Assembly: GCA_963565915.1 (NCBI GenBank)
Contig: OY751486.1
Span: forward strand, 1,674,001 to 1,738,000
Length of the DNA: 64,000 nucleotides
Direction of reading: 5' to 3'
From: Entoloma clypeatum
Lineage: Eukaryota; Basidiomycota; Agaricomycetes; Agaricales; Entolomataceae
Made by a program: the position numbers and the translations under genes. Every line of letters begins with the position of its first letter. Within the stretch, counting starts at the first letter, position 1. The notes below the pieces were generated by a model. The model was not told where the DNA came from and did not search any database. It saw only the letters and a list, made by a program, of their open reading frames with translations. This document shows, piece after piece, positions 42,345-54,033 of this stretch.

Positions 42345-44133
42345 TCATGTTTGAGTTGATTGTGAATGTGTGCGCCTCCACTTAGTAGGATGCTTGAAGT
42401 CTGCAGCATGACATGCGTGGATGTGCACATTTTCTTTGGTTGACCTCCAGTAATGGAGAAAGGCATCCAAGGACCATTGCCCCATGATCTTGACTATATT
42501 GGGGGATGCCCGTAAGGAGTAATTCAGTAGTTCCACCAATGCGGAATGAATGGCCAGTGACCCGTGGGTAAACTGCACTCTGTCAGATATCATTACAGCA
42601 CTTCATGAAACAATCTTTGGTGAGGTGGCTGACCCCATGGGCTGCTCAGAAAGAGAAAGGGGGTGGGTCATGGGGGAGTTGGTTGTGTTGCATGTGTCTT
42701 TTAACTGCGTGGAGCAGGTCTAGGCATGCATGGGATGGATATTCTATGTATGTTGCTTTGGCAACGCAAGCGGCGTAGGTGTGAATGCAAGGGGACGTTG
42801 GAGGTAGGTGACCTGTTCAAGAGGGGCAAGAGTTCTCCTAGTCTACATTGACCCCAGAAGGCAATGGTCACACAGGCAAAAACGGCTGCATCATAGCGGT
42901 ATTTCAGGTCTAGTTTGTCACAGAGTAGCTCCATCATGGTGTGATTGACAGGGATATGGGGTGGACAAGAGGAGGAGAGGGGAGAGAGTGGGGCGACACC
43001 ATTCAAGACATAGTGAAGTTGTTCCACAGCATGTTGTGGAAGGAATGCCATGCCTTGAGACCTGAGACATGCTTGTGTGCTGTGTCTCCCGATATGGACC
43101 CAAGTCATGATGCTGTGTATACACAAAGAACAAATTCATTGGCCAGGAAGCATAGTTTTGGGGAATCCTTTCAGCTTCACAGAACCTGAGAAGGAGGCAT
43201 ACATGAGAGCTGTAAGAGTCCAAGGTGGGGCCTGCCCCCCTGTTTTGAAGGGCCATTTGGAGATTGGAGACCATGCACAAGGTAAAAATGAAGAACAACA
43301 AGGGTGGGTTGAAAGTAAACAGCTGTGTGTGCTGCCCCTTGCTGTTGTCACAGTTCAACATGTGTTTGGTGTGGTGCGATTTTGTGTGAAATTGGGGGGT
43401 ACTAAGTCTGGAATGGGGATTGGGAAGTAAACCGGCACAGGAGTATGTTGAATTAAACATGGTAATGATTAGACAGATGAGAGTGTAAGATAACGTGAGA
43501 GGTGGCTGGGTAGAGGAATGGGAAATGGGAATCAGGGTATAAAGGAGGGCTGTATGCCATGTGATGGTGCATCAGCAAGATTATTAATAGATTTGATATA
43601 AACAATGGATAACCAAATCTTGTGAGCATGCATTAGGATATGATGGATTTCTGAGTTAATGGCATGGTTGCGGGAATGCCCAGCTGCTGGTCGAATATGA
43701 CATCTTTGTTGTCTGATCAAATAGGAATGTGCATGTTGGTGAAACCTTGTGAGATGGCCATATGTAAGCTGGGTTTGGTGGCGGTGGTTTCCGCCCGGTT
43801 TATGTCACGTCCATCTCGATTCCATTCATCTCTCAGTTTCCAAGCATCCCAATGATCCTCCAGGACTACCCCAATCCCCAATGACGTGGATGCATCGACA
43901 AAAAATGGATGTTTGAAATTGGTGGGGGATGAGAGAGGGGAATGGGTTTGGCGAGAATGGTGTGCCACCATATGAGGTCTGGCAATAGTGTCTGGGGAGG
44001 TGGCTTTGAAATGTGTGGGGAATTGAGAAAATTCCACAATGCAGCAAAGGAAGATAAATGTGACAGGTAGCTGCAACATGCTGGAATGACGAGAACTATA
44101 TTGTCGCATCACCGGCAACTTAACACTGTGCAA
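42345..44133 (-). pseudogene. DIRS-order retroelement: RNase H followed by tyrosine recombinase
   Basis: Minus strand. First comes an RNase H-like segment (FFVDASTSLGIGVV, AWKLRDEWNRDGRDINRAE, and NNLADAPSHG near 43570). Next comes a tyrosine recombinase: SYSSHVCLLLRFC near 43230, YDAAVFACVTIAFWGQCRLGELL near 42830, HSFRIGGTT near 42545 and QWSLDAFLHYWRS near 42470. The Arg, His-x-x-Arg and Tyr of the catalytic set are present. Frameshifts near 43090, 42600 and 42508 and a TGA in RNase H break it. RNase H directly before a recombinase is diagnostic of the DIRS order; RT proper is not visible. Confidence 0.75.
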
Positions 44134-44246
44134 CTAAACCTTTTTTTTATTTGCAGGAGTAGATGGTCATCAAACCCAACCCATTGTTAACATGGTTGTC
44201 AGCAACCGACATTACTTAAACACTGTAGTCCTATGGCTGCTCTCCA

Positions 44247-45944
44247 CCTGGAGCGGGGGGTGTTGAGTTACTGTTGTCTGCTACTTCTAATGTGGTACAC
44301 AACAAGACACCGCCCCCTTGCCCTTCTTCTCCCACCTCCTCCACCTGCTCTGAACCCACCGAGAGTATAGAGTGGTGGCAGAATCTTCTCGCTAGCTTCA
44401 AGTGCCAGCAACACTACAGTTTTGGTGGTCCATTCGCCACACTTTCTCCCGATTACCAGAAGGTGATCACTATTATAAGATTCTCTTCTAGATTTTGCTG
44501 GAAGGTTTCCCCATCTCCCCTTTCCCCCTCCACCAGTCAAGAGGTCTTGCTCGACGCAGACCCCTCTGCATCACTTAGAACATGCAGAACCCAGGTGAAT
44601 CCACCTCCCCTCACTCATGAGGCTGCAGCTGTGCAAGCTGCGCCTCCAGCATCTCTCTCAGTGTCTAATCAGACATCCCCTCCTCCATCACCCTTGCAAC
44701 TGCACCCGACGGCTTTAGTGGCAGCTCGGTCACCATCCGTTGCCACAGTGTGCCTGTCTCTTTCGGCATCCACCCAGACATCCCCATCATTACATGCATC
44801 ATATGCATCGGTGGCAATGCAGGCCCAGGCCTCTCTGCCTCTGACTGCAATGTCTGTTCCTGTTCCCAAACCAGTGGCCGCTCTGTCGCTCCTCCTTTCC
44901 CCAGTTGTCTCCCCAGTGCTCACACACTTCTCGGTTGAAGATGACCTTCTCTTGCTTTCCCCCTGCTGGATGTACAACCTACCTCCCAAGAAGTATGGCA
45001 AGCTCCCCCCCCCCCCCCCAGTGGGAGGCTATGCAGGGTTTTTATCTTGCATGCCCTTCCCGTCCCCTCTCCAAGGTGCCCCCAGAGCAAGCCGCACACG
45101 CCACCTGTGGGAGCTCATCCCTCCTCCTAGTGGCTCTGTCTCTCCAGACTCGTATTTCTCTGGAATGTCCTCCCTCCCTCTTACACATAGCGACTGTGGT
45201 TCGTACCATTTGTTGCAAGACAACAATTGCAGTTCATTCCACTCGTCTCAGGTCTCTTCTCCCAATTTTTGAAGAACTCTTCGAGGGCCCCCCCCCCCCC
45301 CCCCCCCATTCAGTTCCCACTGGCACCCTCGCAAGTGCCAGACCCTGCCCCGAAAGGGTAAGGAAAAGCTTGCAAACTACCCCCTCCCTGCGTCTTCACT
45401 GCCTAAACCAGCTTTTGATGTCTTCTCTCCACAATATTCCCCATCACCTTGCTTATCTGACTTCTGGTCGGATGGCAAAGAGATCCCTATCCGCGCCTTC
45501 CAGCGTGAACTCAAGAAGAGCCTGGAACTCTTCCCCCCCTCTCGTTCTTCCGCCGCACCCAAGAAGCGAAAGAAGAACAAGAAAACAAAGCAGGTCCCTC
45601 AACCTGTTTCATCTCCCCCTCCTGCAAAGGTTCCCTGACCATCATCTCCACCTCCCCCACCACCCAGGGCACCCTCGCCCAAGGCGGCTCCCCTCAACGC
45701 AAGGGCTGTGCCCTTCGCACACCCACATGTTGCCGCCCCTCATGCGCAAGCATCTTCTGCACCCCCTGCACCCCCGGCCAGGCCCTTCCCACCACAGGCT
45801 GCTCCCATTCCGCCTCTCTTCAACTACCCCCCTTCCCCACTGCCGCTCGCTTCCATGAGCCTCCTTTCCCCCAGATCTCGACAACCATTGTCAAGATCAC
45901 ACTCCCAATCATCAAATGGGCTGCTAGTGGACCTCCAACAGTAA
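44247..45944 (+). pseudogene. Pro/Ser-rich ORF interrupted at poly-C tracts
   Basis: Frame 44274-45272 is Ser/Pro/Thr-rich. After a C15 run (45005-45019) and a C20 run (45288-45307), the coding-like frame changes. The best downstream stretch reads SDFWSDGKEIPIRAFQRELK then AAPKKRKKNKKTKQ, a likely nuclear signal, followed by a Pro-rich end. I do not recognise it. The frame before the first C run and after the second cannot both be right unless C-run length differs, so sequencing or slippage error is possible. Confidence 0.4.
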
Positions 45945-46375
45945 ACTTCCAGACCTTTACAATCCCCTCAGTCTGATTACCTATATAATGGACTACTATT
46001 ATTTATTTCTCTCTTTCCTCTTTCCTACATACATACAACACATACACAACACACTCCATGGATCAGCCATTGGTCTCTCTCCACATGCCTTCAGTCATGT
46101 CATCACACGCGCTTGCGCATCTATCCCATACTATGTTACAGTAGTAGTTGTATCTAAATTGTACTCTAGTACAGACCAGACTGCGGTTGAGCCCCGGAAT
46201 ATAAATCAGGTGTTTAAAAAAATTTTTAAAAAAAACACTGTAGTCAATTACTGGAACCCCCAGTGGGTATCCAGCCACGGTGCACCAGCAACTGAACATG
46301 TCCTCAAATGATAAAACAAAGGAATCTAGTCACATACAAAGGCCAGATTAACAACACATATATGTACATGGCAAA
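45945..46375. other. AT-rich spacer, no gene seen
   Basis: Between the Pro/Ser-rich ORF and the end of the KDZ-C accessory gene. Contains an A/T homopolymer stretch near 46210-46240. No recognised repeat or terminus of KDZ-C. Confidence 0.3.
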
Positions 46376-48627
46376 TCATGAACTATAGTCATCTGGGTCA
46401 GGATAATGTTGAAAATCTGCAAATGTGAACCGAGATTGAGCACCGAGTACCTCATTATTTGCTTGGGCCAATTTATTAGAGTCAAATTCACCATTGGAAT
46501 CATCAGAGAGTAGTGTGCAATGTGCATCATGAGCAGCAACTGATGATGATGAGGAGCCATCTTTGTCAGATTTGTCTGCATCCATCAGGGCACAGTGAGC
46601 ATCACAGGAGGAGATGGATGACGAGGTTGATGATTCTCTGTCAGAATTTTTATCCATCAAAGCAAGATGGACATCACGAGCAGAGATTGAGGATGATGAT
46701 AATGATGATGATGATGATTGCTTGTCATCAGCCATGAAGGCACAAAGCACGTCTTGAGCTGCAATGGAGTGTGATCTATCACTTTCAGCAGGGGTTGGCA
46801 AGTGGGGGGCAGGGGCATGTGGTCTAGCACTGGGAGGCGATAGGACCCTGGTGCTGATAGTGGGATAATCATGTTCACCGGCATGTGGAATGGGATTGGC
46901 ACCACTGGCACCTTCAATGTGACCGGCATCACTTGTCCTCTGCAGCGGACTGGCACCACAGGGGGTTGCCAAGTGGGGGGCAGGGGCATGTGGTCTGGTA
47001 CTGGGAGGTGATAGGACCCTGGTGCTGATGGTGGAAGGAAAGACGGCAAGACTGGGAGTTGGAACCAAATTACCATCTTCACTGGCATGTTGAATGGGAC
47101 CGGCACCACCGGCACCTTCCAAGGGTCTGGCACAACTTGGTTCCTCCAGTGGACCAGCACAACTTGTGTGACTGGCAATACTGGCATCCTCCATGCCACC
47201 AGCACCACCGGCACTGTCCCTGGGACCAGCAGATGCAGACACGGGACGAGCCTCACTGGAACAGAGAGACATAGTTACACCACAATTTAGTGGCAATAGC
47301 ATATTGGCATTCCCTCCCCTTGGCAATTCTCCTGGCAGTGCGCAACTGTAAGGCTCACTGAGGGGGAACTCATGGAAGTGCAGTAGAAAATCTCCTGGTG
47401 CAACTTCTGGGACCATGCCATCGTCTTCCACTTGGGAGTACTGCGAGGCGCCGACGCTGCTTGGACCTGGCCCCTCTGAGTACTCACCAACAGCCTTCCC
47501 ATCCAGCAATGATTCGTCATAGCCCATGTGGGGCAGCAGGTGTTTTCTGCCACGTTGAGGGCATTGTCAGGGGTCCCTGTCAGCTGCACGGAACAATTGC
47601 CAGATGTCATCCAGTTCGAGGTCTGTTCCCCATGTCCACTTCAGGGATAGTTGTGAGACAAGACGTTGATGTTCAGCATCAGCGTGTTGACTAAAGATCT
47701 TGGCAAGCTCGGCCCTACTCAGATTCTTCAGGACGGTCCCTTTAGGTTGCAAAGGCATGATAGGCTGAGGGGCAGCCCTTTGTGCATGCAGCTGATGTGA
47801 GGAAGAGGGCAGTGGTTCTGGTGGTAGTAGTGGTGCCGGTGCTGGTCACGATGTAGGACCTGGTGAGGATACCATACCAGAGACGATGAATCCGGTAGCT
47901 GTGTCTGTTCCTTCTTTTGGGAGAGCGGCTTCATACAACCTGTAGAAGGCTGAGGCATGCCATGAAGTTTGAAAGTGCCGGTTCTCTGCTGCGGCCTCCT
48001 GCACCTGAACATTCCGGCACAGTGCATGCAGGTGTCTGAGAGCACTTATTGCAGCATTGCGATACAACCGACACTCTTTGCAGGCGAGGTTGACCTCGGG
48101 CATCGGACTGAGAGGAAGCTGTACCAGATATTCACCGCTACCCACAAATGCATGTGGTGGCTGGAGGTTTGATTTGGATACACCACAATAAGCGCAAGCA
48201 GTCAGGCAGCCATTCCATGTTGAGGACTTGATCAGCTTGCGCAGGCAAGTCACTTGTCCACCAATCACAGAGATAGCTCTCAACCATGCCAGTCAGATGG
48301 CTGGGGTGTGAGCCAGCATCAAGGGTGAGCAACAAGTCCAAGGTGAGAGGTGGTGCATTGAGAGTCTCCAGCCAGTTCCAGGACAGATGCCAGATAATGA
48401 CCGGCACATCTACAGCTAGGCCAGATGACACGGCAATACCAATGAATTGTAATGAAAACATCTATGAGGCAATCTTATCAAAGTTCATGTCACATGAGTT
48501 GGGGGATCCATTCTTCTTTGGTCCCTGTCATGGCATTGAGCATGGCACGATAGCATGACTTGCAATATAACACAATCTCTTGTAGGTCCACAATAGAAGG
48601 AGTGCAGGTGGTTGGGGTGGAGGACAT
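46376..48627 (-). pseudogene. KDZ-C paralogue of the LKWTWG-motif protein
   Basis: Exon 1 from 48627 (MSSTPTTCTPSIVDLQ, VLYCKSCYRAML) has a TGA near its end. The next part reads SLQFIGIAVSSGLAVDVPVII, then CKECRLYRNAAISALRHLH, and after frame changes LKWTWGTDLELDDIWQLFRAA near 47620 and LPHMGYDESLLDG near 47530. These align in order with 38651-40812. The C-terminal frame (47527-46376) has four Ser-rich repeats with a D-[AV]-H-C-A-L-M-like core (for example CDAHCALMDADK). Several stops and frameshifts make it a pseudogene. Confidence 0.7.
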
Positions 48628-48965
48628 GATGAATAGCACAATAATAATAATGTCGTGGTTGGAGATCAAGTTGATAAATCACATGATCAGGAAAATTTTC
48701 TGTTTACTAAAGTTAACACCAACCCGTTGCCAGCCAGAGGTTGCCAGTCAAAGGTTGCTGTAAGAACACAATCTGCCGGTTGTGTTGGCATTGCGGGTCA
48801 TTTACATTGATGGGAACATGATGCCGGTAGAGTCCAGGGTGCTAGTTGCTAGTGCTGGTTGGAGAGCAGATGCTGGTTGAGTCCATCATACCAGTTTCTG
48901 GTGCCGGATGGATACTGTGGCATACATCATCTGTAAATTTATGTATTACATACAACTGGATACGG

Positions 48966-49218
48966 ATGTCAAATCGACTGGGTGGTGTATGATCTATCAA
49001 CAAGAGCAAATGCTCTGTCAGCATCAGCAGCCAGGGTATGCCACATTGCTGACTTCCTGCAAGCATTTGCTGCCGGTCCTGTGTGGGACACATTCTCCTC
49101 CTTCCGCTCATTGCACCAACTGGCCTTGAACAGAAAATACCTGATGGTCCACTGCATTTCATATCCAACAAGAATGGTTTTCTCTTCCCAACAAAGTTTC
49201 TGGGCCCGGCCACTTAAC
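48966..49218 (-). pseudogene. KDZ-C transposase C-terminal end
   Basis: Reads LCWEEKTILVGYEMQWTIRYF and CRKSAMWHTLAADADRAF, aligning with RWEEEVILVQYEMGWTTRYF and ARKAAMWQILATDAEDEF of the KDZ-A transposase. It is truncated at 49218 by the gypsy G5 LTR; ORF residues beyond that are LTR-derived. It lies directly upstream of the LKWTWG paralogue, the same gene order as in KDZ-A. Confidence 0.8.
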
Positions 49219-49540
49219 TGTAAGGGCAACCATCCGATTTCCTCAATCCGACACCTCCAACACCTCCGACCTGTCCTCCGCGTCGGAGTGCACATCGGAG
49301 CAATGATTTATACCACCACATGTATGCTTCCGATTTACATATTCCGTTCCCATCCCTACTCCCGATCTTTGTCATATTACAACATTCCTCTCCTCATTTC
49401 CAATTCTCGTCGTCTATATAGCTGCCTAGCTTGCACAGGAATCCTCAGAACTTTCTCTTTGGATTTCCCTTGCAAGTCGTCCAACATCGGAGTCGCTTTG
49501 GAGCACTTTGGAGTTGTTGGATTGTAAGATCGCCCTTACA
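49219..49540 (+). repeat. 5' LTR of gypsy G5
   Basis: 322 bp from TGTAAGGGCAACC to GATCGCCCTTACA, so the tips are a 9-bp inverted repeat. TATATAG is at 49415-49421. ACTTTCT (49450-49456), about 35 nt downstream, is complementary to AGAAAGT (49543-49549) just after the LTR, a weaker 7-nt version of the self-priming pairing of G4 and G6. No 3' LTR seen. Confidence 0.75.
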
Positions 49541-49614
49541 GTAGAAAGTCCTCTCTAAACGGACTGGGTACAAATTGTACCGTTGAAGCCATTCTGCGCT
49601 TTGGAGTTGACAAC

Positions 49615-50898
49615 ATGGACTCGAGTCCGCCCTCCTCCGACTCCGGTACATCAGATGCCCCTTCCAATCCCTCTTCCCACCATTCTGCCTACCACTCCGT
49701 AACTGGTGACTCCGTATCGCACGTAGAAATGGACGACCCCAAATGTCTTGCTGCGCTTGAACGCGAGTTCCAGGAACACCGCCAGACCCTCACCAACATT
49801 ACTGCTCAACTCAAACAACTTATCTGTGCCGCTATTCCACCTGTTCCCATTCCCAACCCCGACCCGATTCCCCCTCCAGCAGAGGCCCCAGTTCCGGCCT
49901 TTCCGCCAGCCCCGATCGCACCTGCTAATCCAGGTGTGCGTCGGGCCAAACCCACAACTCTGTCGGACTTCAACGGAGCACGTACCACTGGTTGGACCTT
50001 TCTTAATTCTTGCGAACTGTATATGGGACTGGTTCCGGAACAGTTTGCAGATGATCATGCTAGGATCTATTGGGCGCTTTCCTTCATGAAGAGTGGACGC
50101 GCGGCGCGCTTCACCGACCGCGTCATCCAACAAGAGCGTCGGACCAGAGCTCCATGCCACCAGACCTGGGTGCAGTTCCGAACCGCATTCATTGCGGAGT
50201 TCACTCCGAAAAACGAAGAACAAGACGCACGGCTCATGCTTGAGGGAAAAGCCTATTACCAAGGTAGTCGGGATGTGGAGGCTTACATTGACGACTTCAA
50301 AGATTATGTCGAAAAGGCTGGGTACACCGAAGGAACGAACATAGCACTCAAGTTCCGACATGGCCTCCAATCCAACATCCAATCCGAAATTGCGACACTA
50401 ACTTTCGGACGACCCGCGGATGACAACCCGGATGCCTGGTATGCAGCCGCATGAGTCAACAACAATAATCGAATTGCCAATAAAGCTTTTAAGTCCACAG
50501 TTCCGACATGCCCAAACCCTTTCCACACTGCTCCGACTGCACCGAAGGCAGCGGCAGGATCTGTATTTCCCCGACCTTTCATCGCCTATATTCCTCGTGC
50601 ACCTCCGACAGTTGTTGCTCCGACTCCGACCGTCTGCGACCCCAATGTGATGGATATTGATGCCTCTCGCGTTAGGGGTAAGAACGCCAATGTATGCTTT
50701 CAATGTGGTAAAACTGGTCATTTTAGTCGCGAGTGTCCGCTCCAATTCGACATCCGATTCATGACGTCGGACAAATAGGAGGAGTACATGATGGACCAAC
50801 TAGCCGCTAAAGATGCAATGGCGTCTACCTCCAACGTTGCCGGAGCGTCGGAGCAAGGGGAAGACAAACAAGAGGATTTTCCCCCCGACAACAAGTGA
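49615..50898 (+). pseudogene. G5 gag with one zinc knuckle
   Basis: Met at 49615, 74 nt after the LTR. A coiled segment (LEREFQEHRQTLTNITAQLK) and Pro-rich linker lead to the capsid (LSDFNGARTTGWTFLNSCELY; VEAYIDDFKDYVEKAGY; KFRHGLQ) and the knuckle CFQCGKTGHFSREC near 50695. Nonsense codons: TGA at 50452, TAG near 50776 and TGA at 50896. The downstream frame (NGVPSLSTS) continues across the G6 insertion into 58115. Confidence 0.85.
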
Positions 50899-50923
50899 AT
50901 GGTGTGCCCTCATTGTCCACTAG

Positions 50924-51468
50924 TGTTACGGCGATAGCCTACAACAACAAGTCCAAGGATCGGATCACGTGGGTTCGAACTGGTTCCACTACAAGTCCCT
51001 TAATAGGTCGACTTGGTCAATCAGCGAGTTCCTCAAGAGGACGACTCGGTTCAAGTCTGGCAGAGCTAAGTCCTCGCAAGACACTTAGTTTGAGAGCGTT
51101 CGAAGATAAGACAAGTAAGCGTTGTATGCCTAGGTCAAGCTAAGGACCTCTACTCTAAGGTTACAGGTCTTATATACATTATCCGATGGCTATAAATAAG
51201 TAAATGCTGCGCAGGAGCTAAATAAGCCATTGGTTAAAAGGGGGCTGTAGCATAGGAGTCAGAGATAAGGCCTCAAGGCCGTGAGTCAGAGATAACGAGT
51301 GAAAATGTATCTAGAAGGGGAATAGTCCAAGTCAATATGAGTCATAGTGCTGATAGAGGGGACACGTGTCCCAGGGTTGTCGGAGTTAAGTGAAACAGGG
51401 TCTGATGAGGATCGAGGGTAGAAGGGGCATGTGAAGGTGCATAGGAAAAGGGGTGAAAAAGTGTAACA
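50924..51468 (-). repeat. G6 3' LTR
   Basis: 545 bp. Minus strand TGTTACACTTTTTCACC to GCCGTAACA. Confidence 0.97.
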
Positions 51469-51509
51469 TTACCCCCCTTCTATGCTTGAAGTCACCGGCT
51501 TCAATGTTT

Positions 51510-52631
51510 TCAAGTCGCCATGTTGTGTATGGCGTTGTCGTCAAACTCGTATTGATCATCCTCGAGTGCTGCGTGTCCTGGTCCCAAGCACTCGTAGTCG
51601 TAGTGCCCGGGTGCTTTCTTCCAACACTTCTGACACACGTAGTGTCCGCATTGACACTCAATGTGTCCGTCGGCCCTAGCGCAAAGACCGCATTTGCGTC
51701 CTTTGTCGATGTGCGGCCATCCTGCAGGACGGCACCAAGGTCCACTTGGGGAGTGAGCGCGTCCGTGTGTATCGATCTCGTAACCAATGCAATCAGGTTC
51801 GTCGGTGAGGTCAATGGGGATTTGAATCAAGGAACCTTGTGCAAGTTCGGCGGGGATCTGATACGAGGAACCATGTCCGAGTGGGATCGACATGATGGTG
51901 CGTATGGTTTTTCTTCTGGAGCGCTTAGCAACTCCATAAGATGGTTTCTTTCCTTTCACGTCAGTCTTGACGCTGGAAAGGCTTCGGTCGCTGGTTAAGG
52001 GCGATGTGGATTCGGCGGGGGAAGGGGTGCTCGGGGGTTCAGGGTTTCTGATGACGAGGGGAATTGGGTCAGGGACGGGGGTTGGTTCAGGCGTGGTTTC
52101 AGGGATTGGGGTTACTGGAGTAGGAGATCTGCAGGTGGGGTTGACTAGCGAGAGGTCGGGGTAATTGGAGCGTGTGGGGAATAATCTCTCAAAGGGCGAC
52201 GTGGATTCGGCGGGGGAAGGGGTGCTCGGGGGTTCAGGGTTTCTGATGACGAGGGGAGTTGGGTCAGGGACGGGGATCGGTTCAGGGGTAGGAGATCTGG
52301 GGGTGGGATTTACGAGCGAGAGGTCGGGGTAGTTAGAATGTGTGGGGAATAATCTTTCAAAGCGTCGGTAGACTCCTCTGTCTACTAGGAGGTCGGCATG
52401 ATTGTCAATGAGGTGGGCAATAGAGGCGGAAGTGTTGTAATAGTACTCCCTGATGGCAATAAGCCCGTATAACGCGTTGACCAGGAACTGGTCTGTCTTG
52501 TCTTCGAGTCGCCCAAGGATGTTGTTCTCGTCTTCAGGGTTGGTGAACAGGTTCAGGAGTCGGGATCGTCTGGTGTGTCTGTCAGTGTTGAAGCAAACTT
52601 CTTTGGGAGGGGTGATGCGGAGGTTGGACAT
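51510..52631 (-). CDS. Intact extra ORF downstream of pol in G6, RING-like Cys/His cluster
   Basis: 373 residues, starting 28 nt after the pol stop and ending 41 nt before the 3' LTR. The N-terminal part is helical (VNALYGLIAIREYYYNTSASI; DNHADLLVDRGVYRRF). The middle is a Pro-rich segment duplicated in tandem (each copy FERLFPT-SNYPDLSLVNPT to PSPAESTSP, the second with an insert). A basic stretch KRSRRKTIR follows. Near the C-terminus is C-x2-C-x8-C-x3-H-x2-C-x2-C with a further Cys and His, close to a RING or treble-clef finger. No signal peptide or membrane helix, so not envelope-like. It is the only undamaged ORF in G6. Function unknown. Confidence 0.75.
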   Translation of the reverse strand: MSNLRITPPKEVCFNTDRHTRRSRLLNLFTNPEDENNILGRLEDKTDQFLVNALYGLIAIREYYYNTSASIAHLIDNHADLLVDRGVYRRFERLFPTHSNYPDLSLVNPTPRSPTPEPIPVPDPTPLVIRNPEPPSTPSPAESTSPFERLFPTRSNYPDLSLVNPTCRSPTPVTPIPETTPEPTPVPDPIPLVIRNPEPPSTPSPAESTSPLTSDRSLSSVKTDVKGKKPSYGVAKRSRRKTIRTIMSIPLGHGSSYQIPAELAQGSLIQIPIDLTDEPDCIGYEIDTHGRAHSPSGPWCRPAGWPHIDKGRKCGLCARADGHIECQCGHYVCQKCWKKAPGHYDYECLGPGHAALEDDQYEFDDNAIHNMAT

Positions 52632-52659
52632 GATGATGAAAGATGTGGATGGTTTTCGT

Positions 52660-54003
52660 TCAAAGGTGATGAGTCTGTTTGTAGTATCCCAGCATTTCTT
52701 GGGCCCTTTTTAAGTTGGATTCAGGTTCCCACGTGTTATCACTCAATGGGTATCCCATCCACTTGACCAAATATTTGTACCCTCTGCCCTGTAGCTTGTG
52801 GGTAAGGATCGCTTCTACTTCGTACTCGTGTTCTCCTTCGATCAGATCGGGAGGTGGGTTGTGGAAGTTCGGTCCATGTGTGTCATTTTCTCGATAAGGT
52901 GTCAACAAGGAGGCGTGGAACACAGGGTGGATTTTCCACTGTTCTGGAAGCTTCAGCTTGTACGTCAGGGGCCCGAGTACCTCGGCAATGGCGAAGGGTC
53001 CTTCTCTTTTAGGTGCCAGTTTTCTGGAAGGGTATCCGTTTCAGAGGTTCTTCCCTTCAAGCCATACTTGTTCTCCTTTCCCGAATGGAGTGAAGCCTCG
53101 TGTTGACCTTTCTGCCATCATCTGACGGGCTAATTCGTGCGCTGCCAGCGCTTCATCTCTTGCTTGTTTTAGTTCTTTGAGCCGTTCCTCTACGCTTGGT
53201 ACATTTGTCTTTTCAAATGCCAATGGTATGTCTCTTGGTTCATATCCCATCATGAGATAGAATGGGGATCGTTTCATTGTGGAGTGGGTTCTTTGGTTGT
53301 GACAGAACTCTATTGTTGAATTGTGATCATGCCATGTTTCAGGATTGTTCGAACAGAACATCCGGAAATAGATCTCAAGCTCTTGATTTGCTCGTTCCGT
53401 TTCTCCATCAGTTTGAGGGTGATAAGCCGTGCTCATCATCAGTTTGATCCTTAGGAGTCGTCCTAGTTCTCTGAAGACCTGAGAGGCGAACTGCGGTCCT
53501 CTGTCAGACAGAATCAAGTCTGGGAGTCCGAATCTTCGGTACACATGGTCCAAATAAAGTTTGGCAGTGAGGGTCGCATCGGTGGTTTTTGTACAAGGGA
53601 TGGAAATTACCCCCTTCATAGAACCATGGTCTACTACGACAATGATACTGTCAAATCCGTTGCTCTCGGGTAGGTCCGTGATGAAGTCAATCGTTGTCTG
53701 GGAGAATGGTCTAGCGTCCTTTTGTGCTTTGATCAGCATCAATCCAGGGTTTGTAGGGTGTGTGTTTACTTTCATTTGTTGGCAGGTTGCACATCCTCCA
53801 ATATAATTCTTGACAAACACGTACATTCCTGGCCACCAATAGTTTCGCCTGACCAATTCCAGGGTTTTCAGATGTCCTGGATGTCCACTTAGTAGGGAGT
53901 CATGGTATTTTTTCGTTATTTCCCGGCGCAGAGTCTCATCTGGCGGTACGTAACATCTGTCATGGAAGAATAATATTCCGTCTTTGGTTCTCCATTCTGA
54001 CAA
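52660..54003 (-). pseudogene. G6 integrase with chromodomain
   Basis: HHCC finger ([14 protein letters not shown] to CATCQQ near 53780), DDE core ([40 protein letters not shown]), GPF-like end, and a chromodomain ([28 protein letters not shown]) to the stop at 52660. A TGA at 53041-53043 splits it. It is in the same frame as RT upstream, separated by a TAA at 54034-54036. Confidence 0.9.
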
Positions 54004-54033
54004 ATGAGATTTAATCGGTGGCGTTCCCGATTC

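Noticed and set aside
44665..45001. Minus-strand ORFs with Ala/Arg/Asp-rich products opposite the Pro/Ser-rich ORF
   Set aside because: Composition mirrors the Ser/Pro codons of the other strand.
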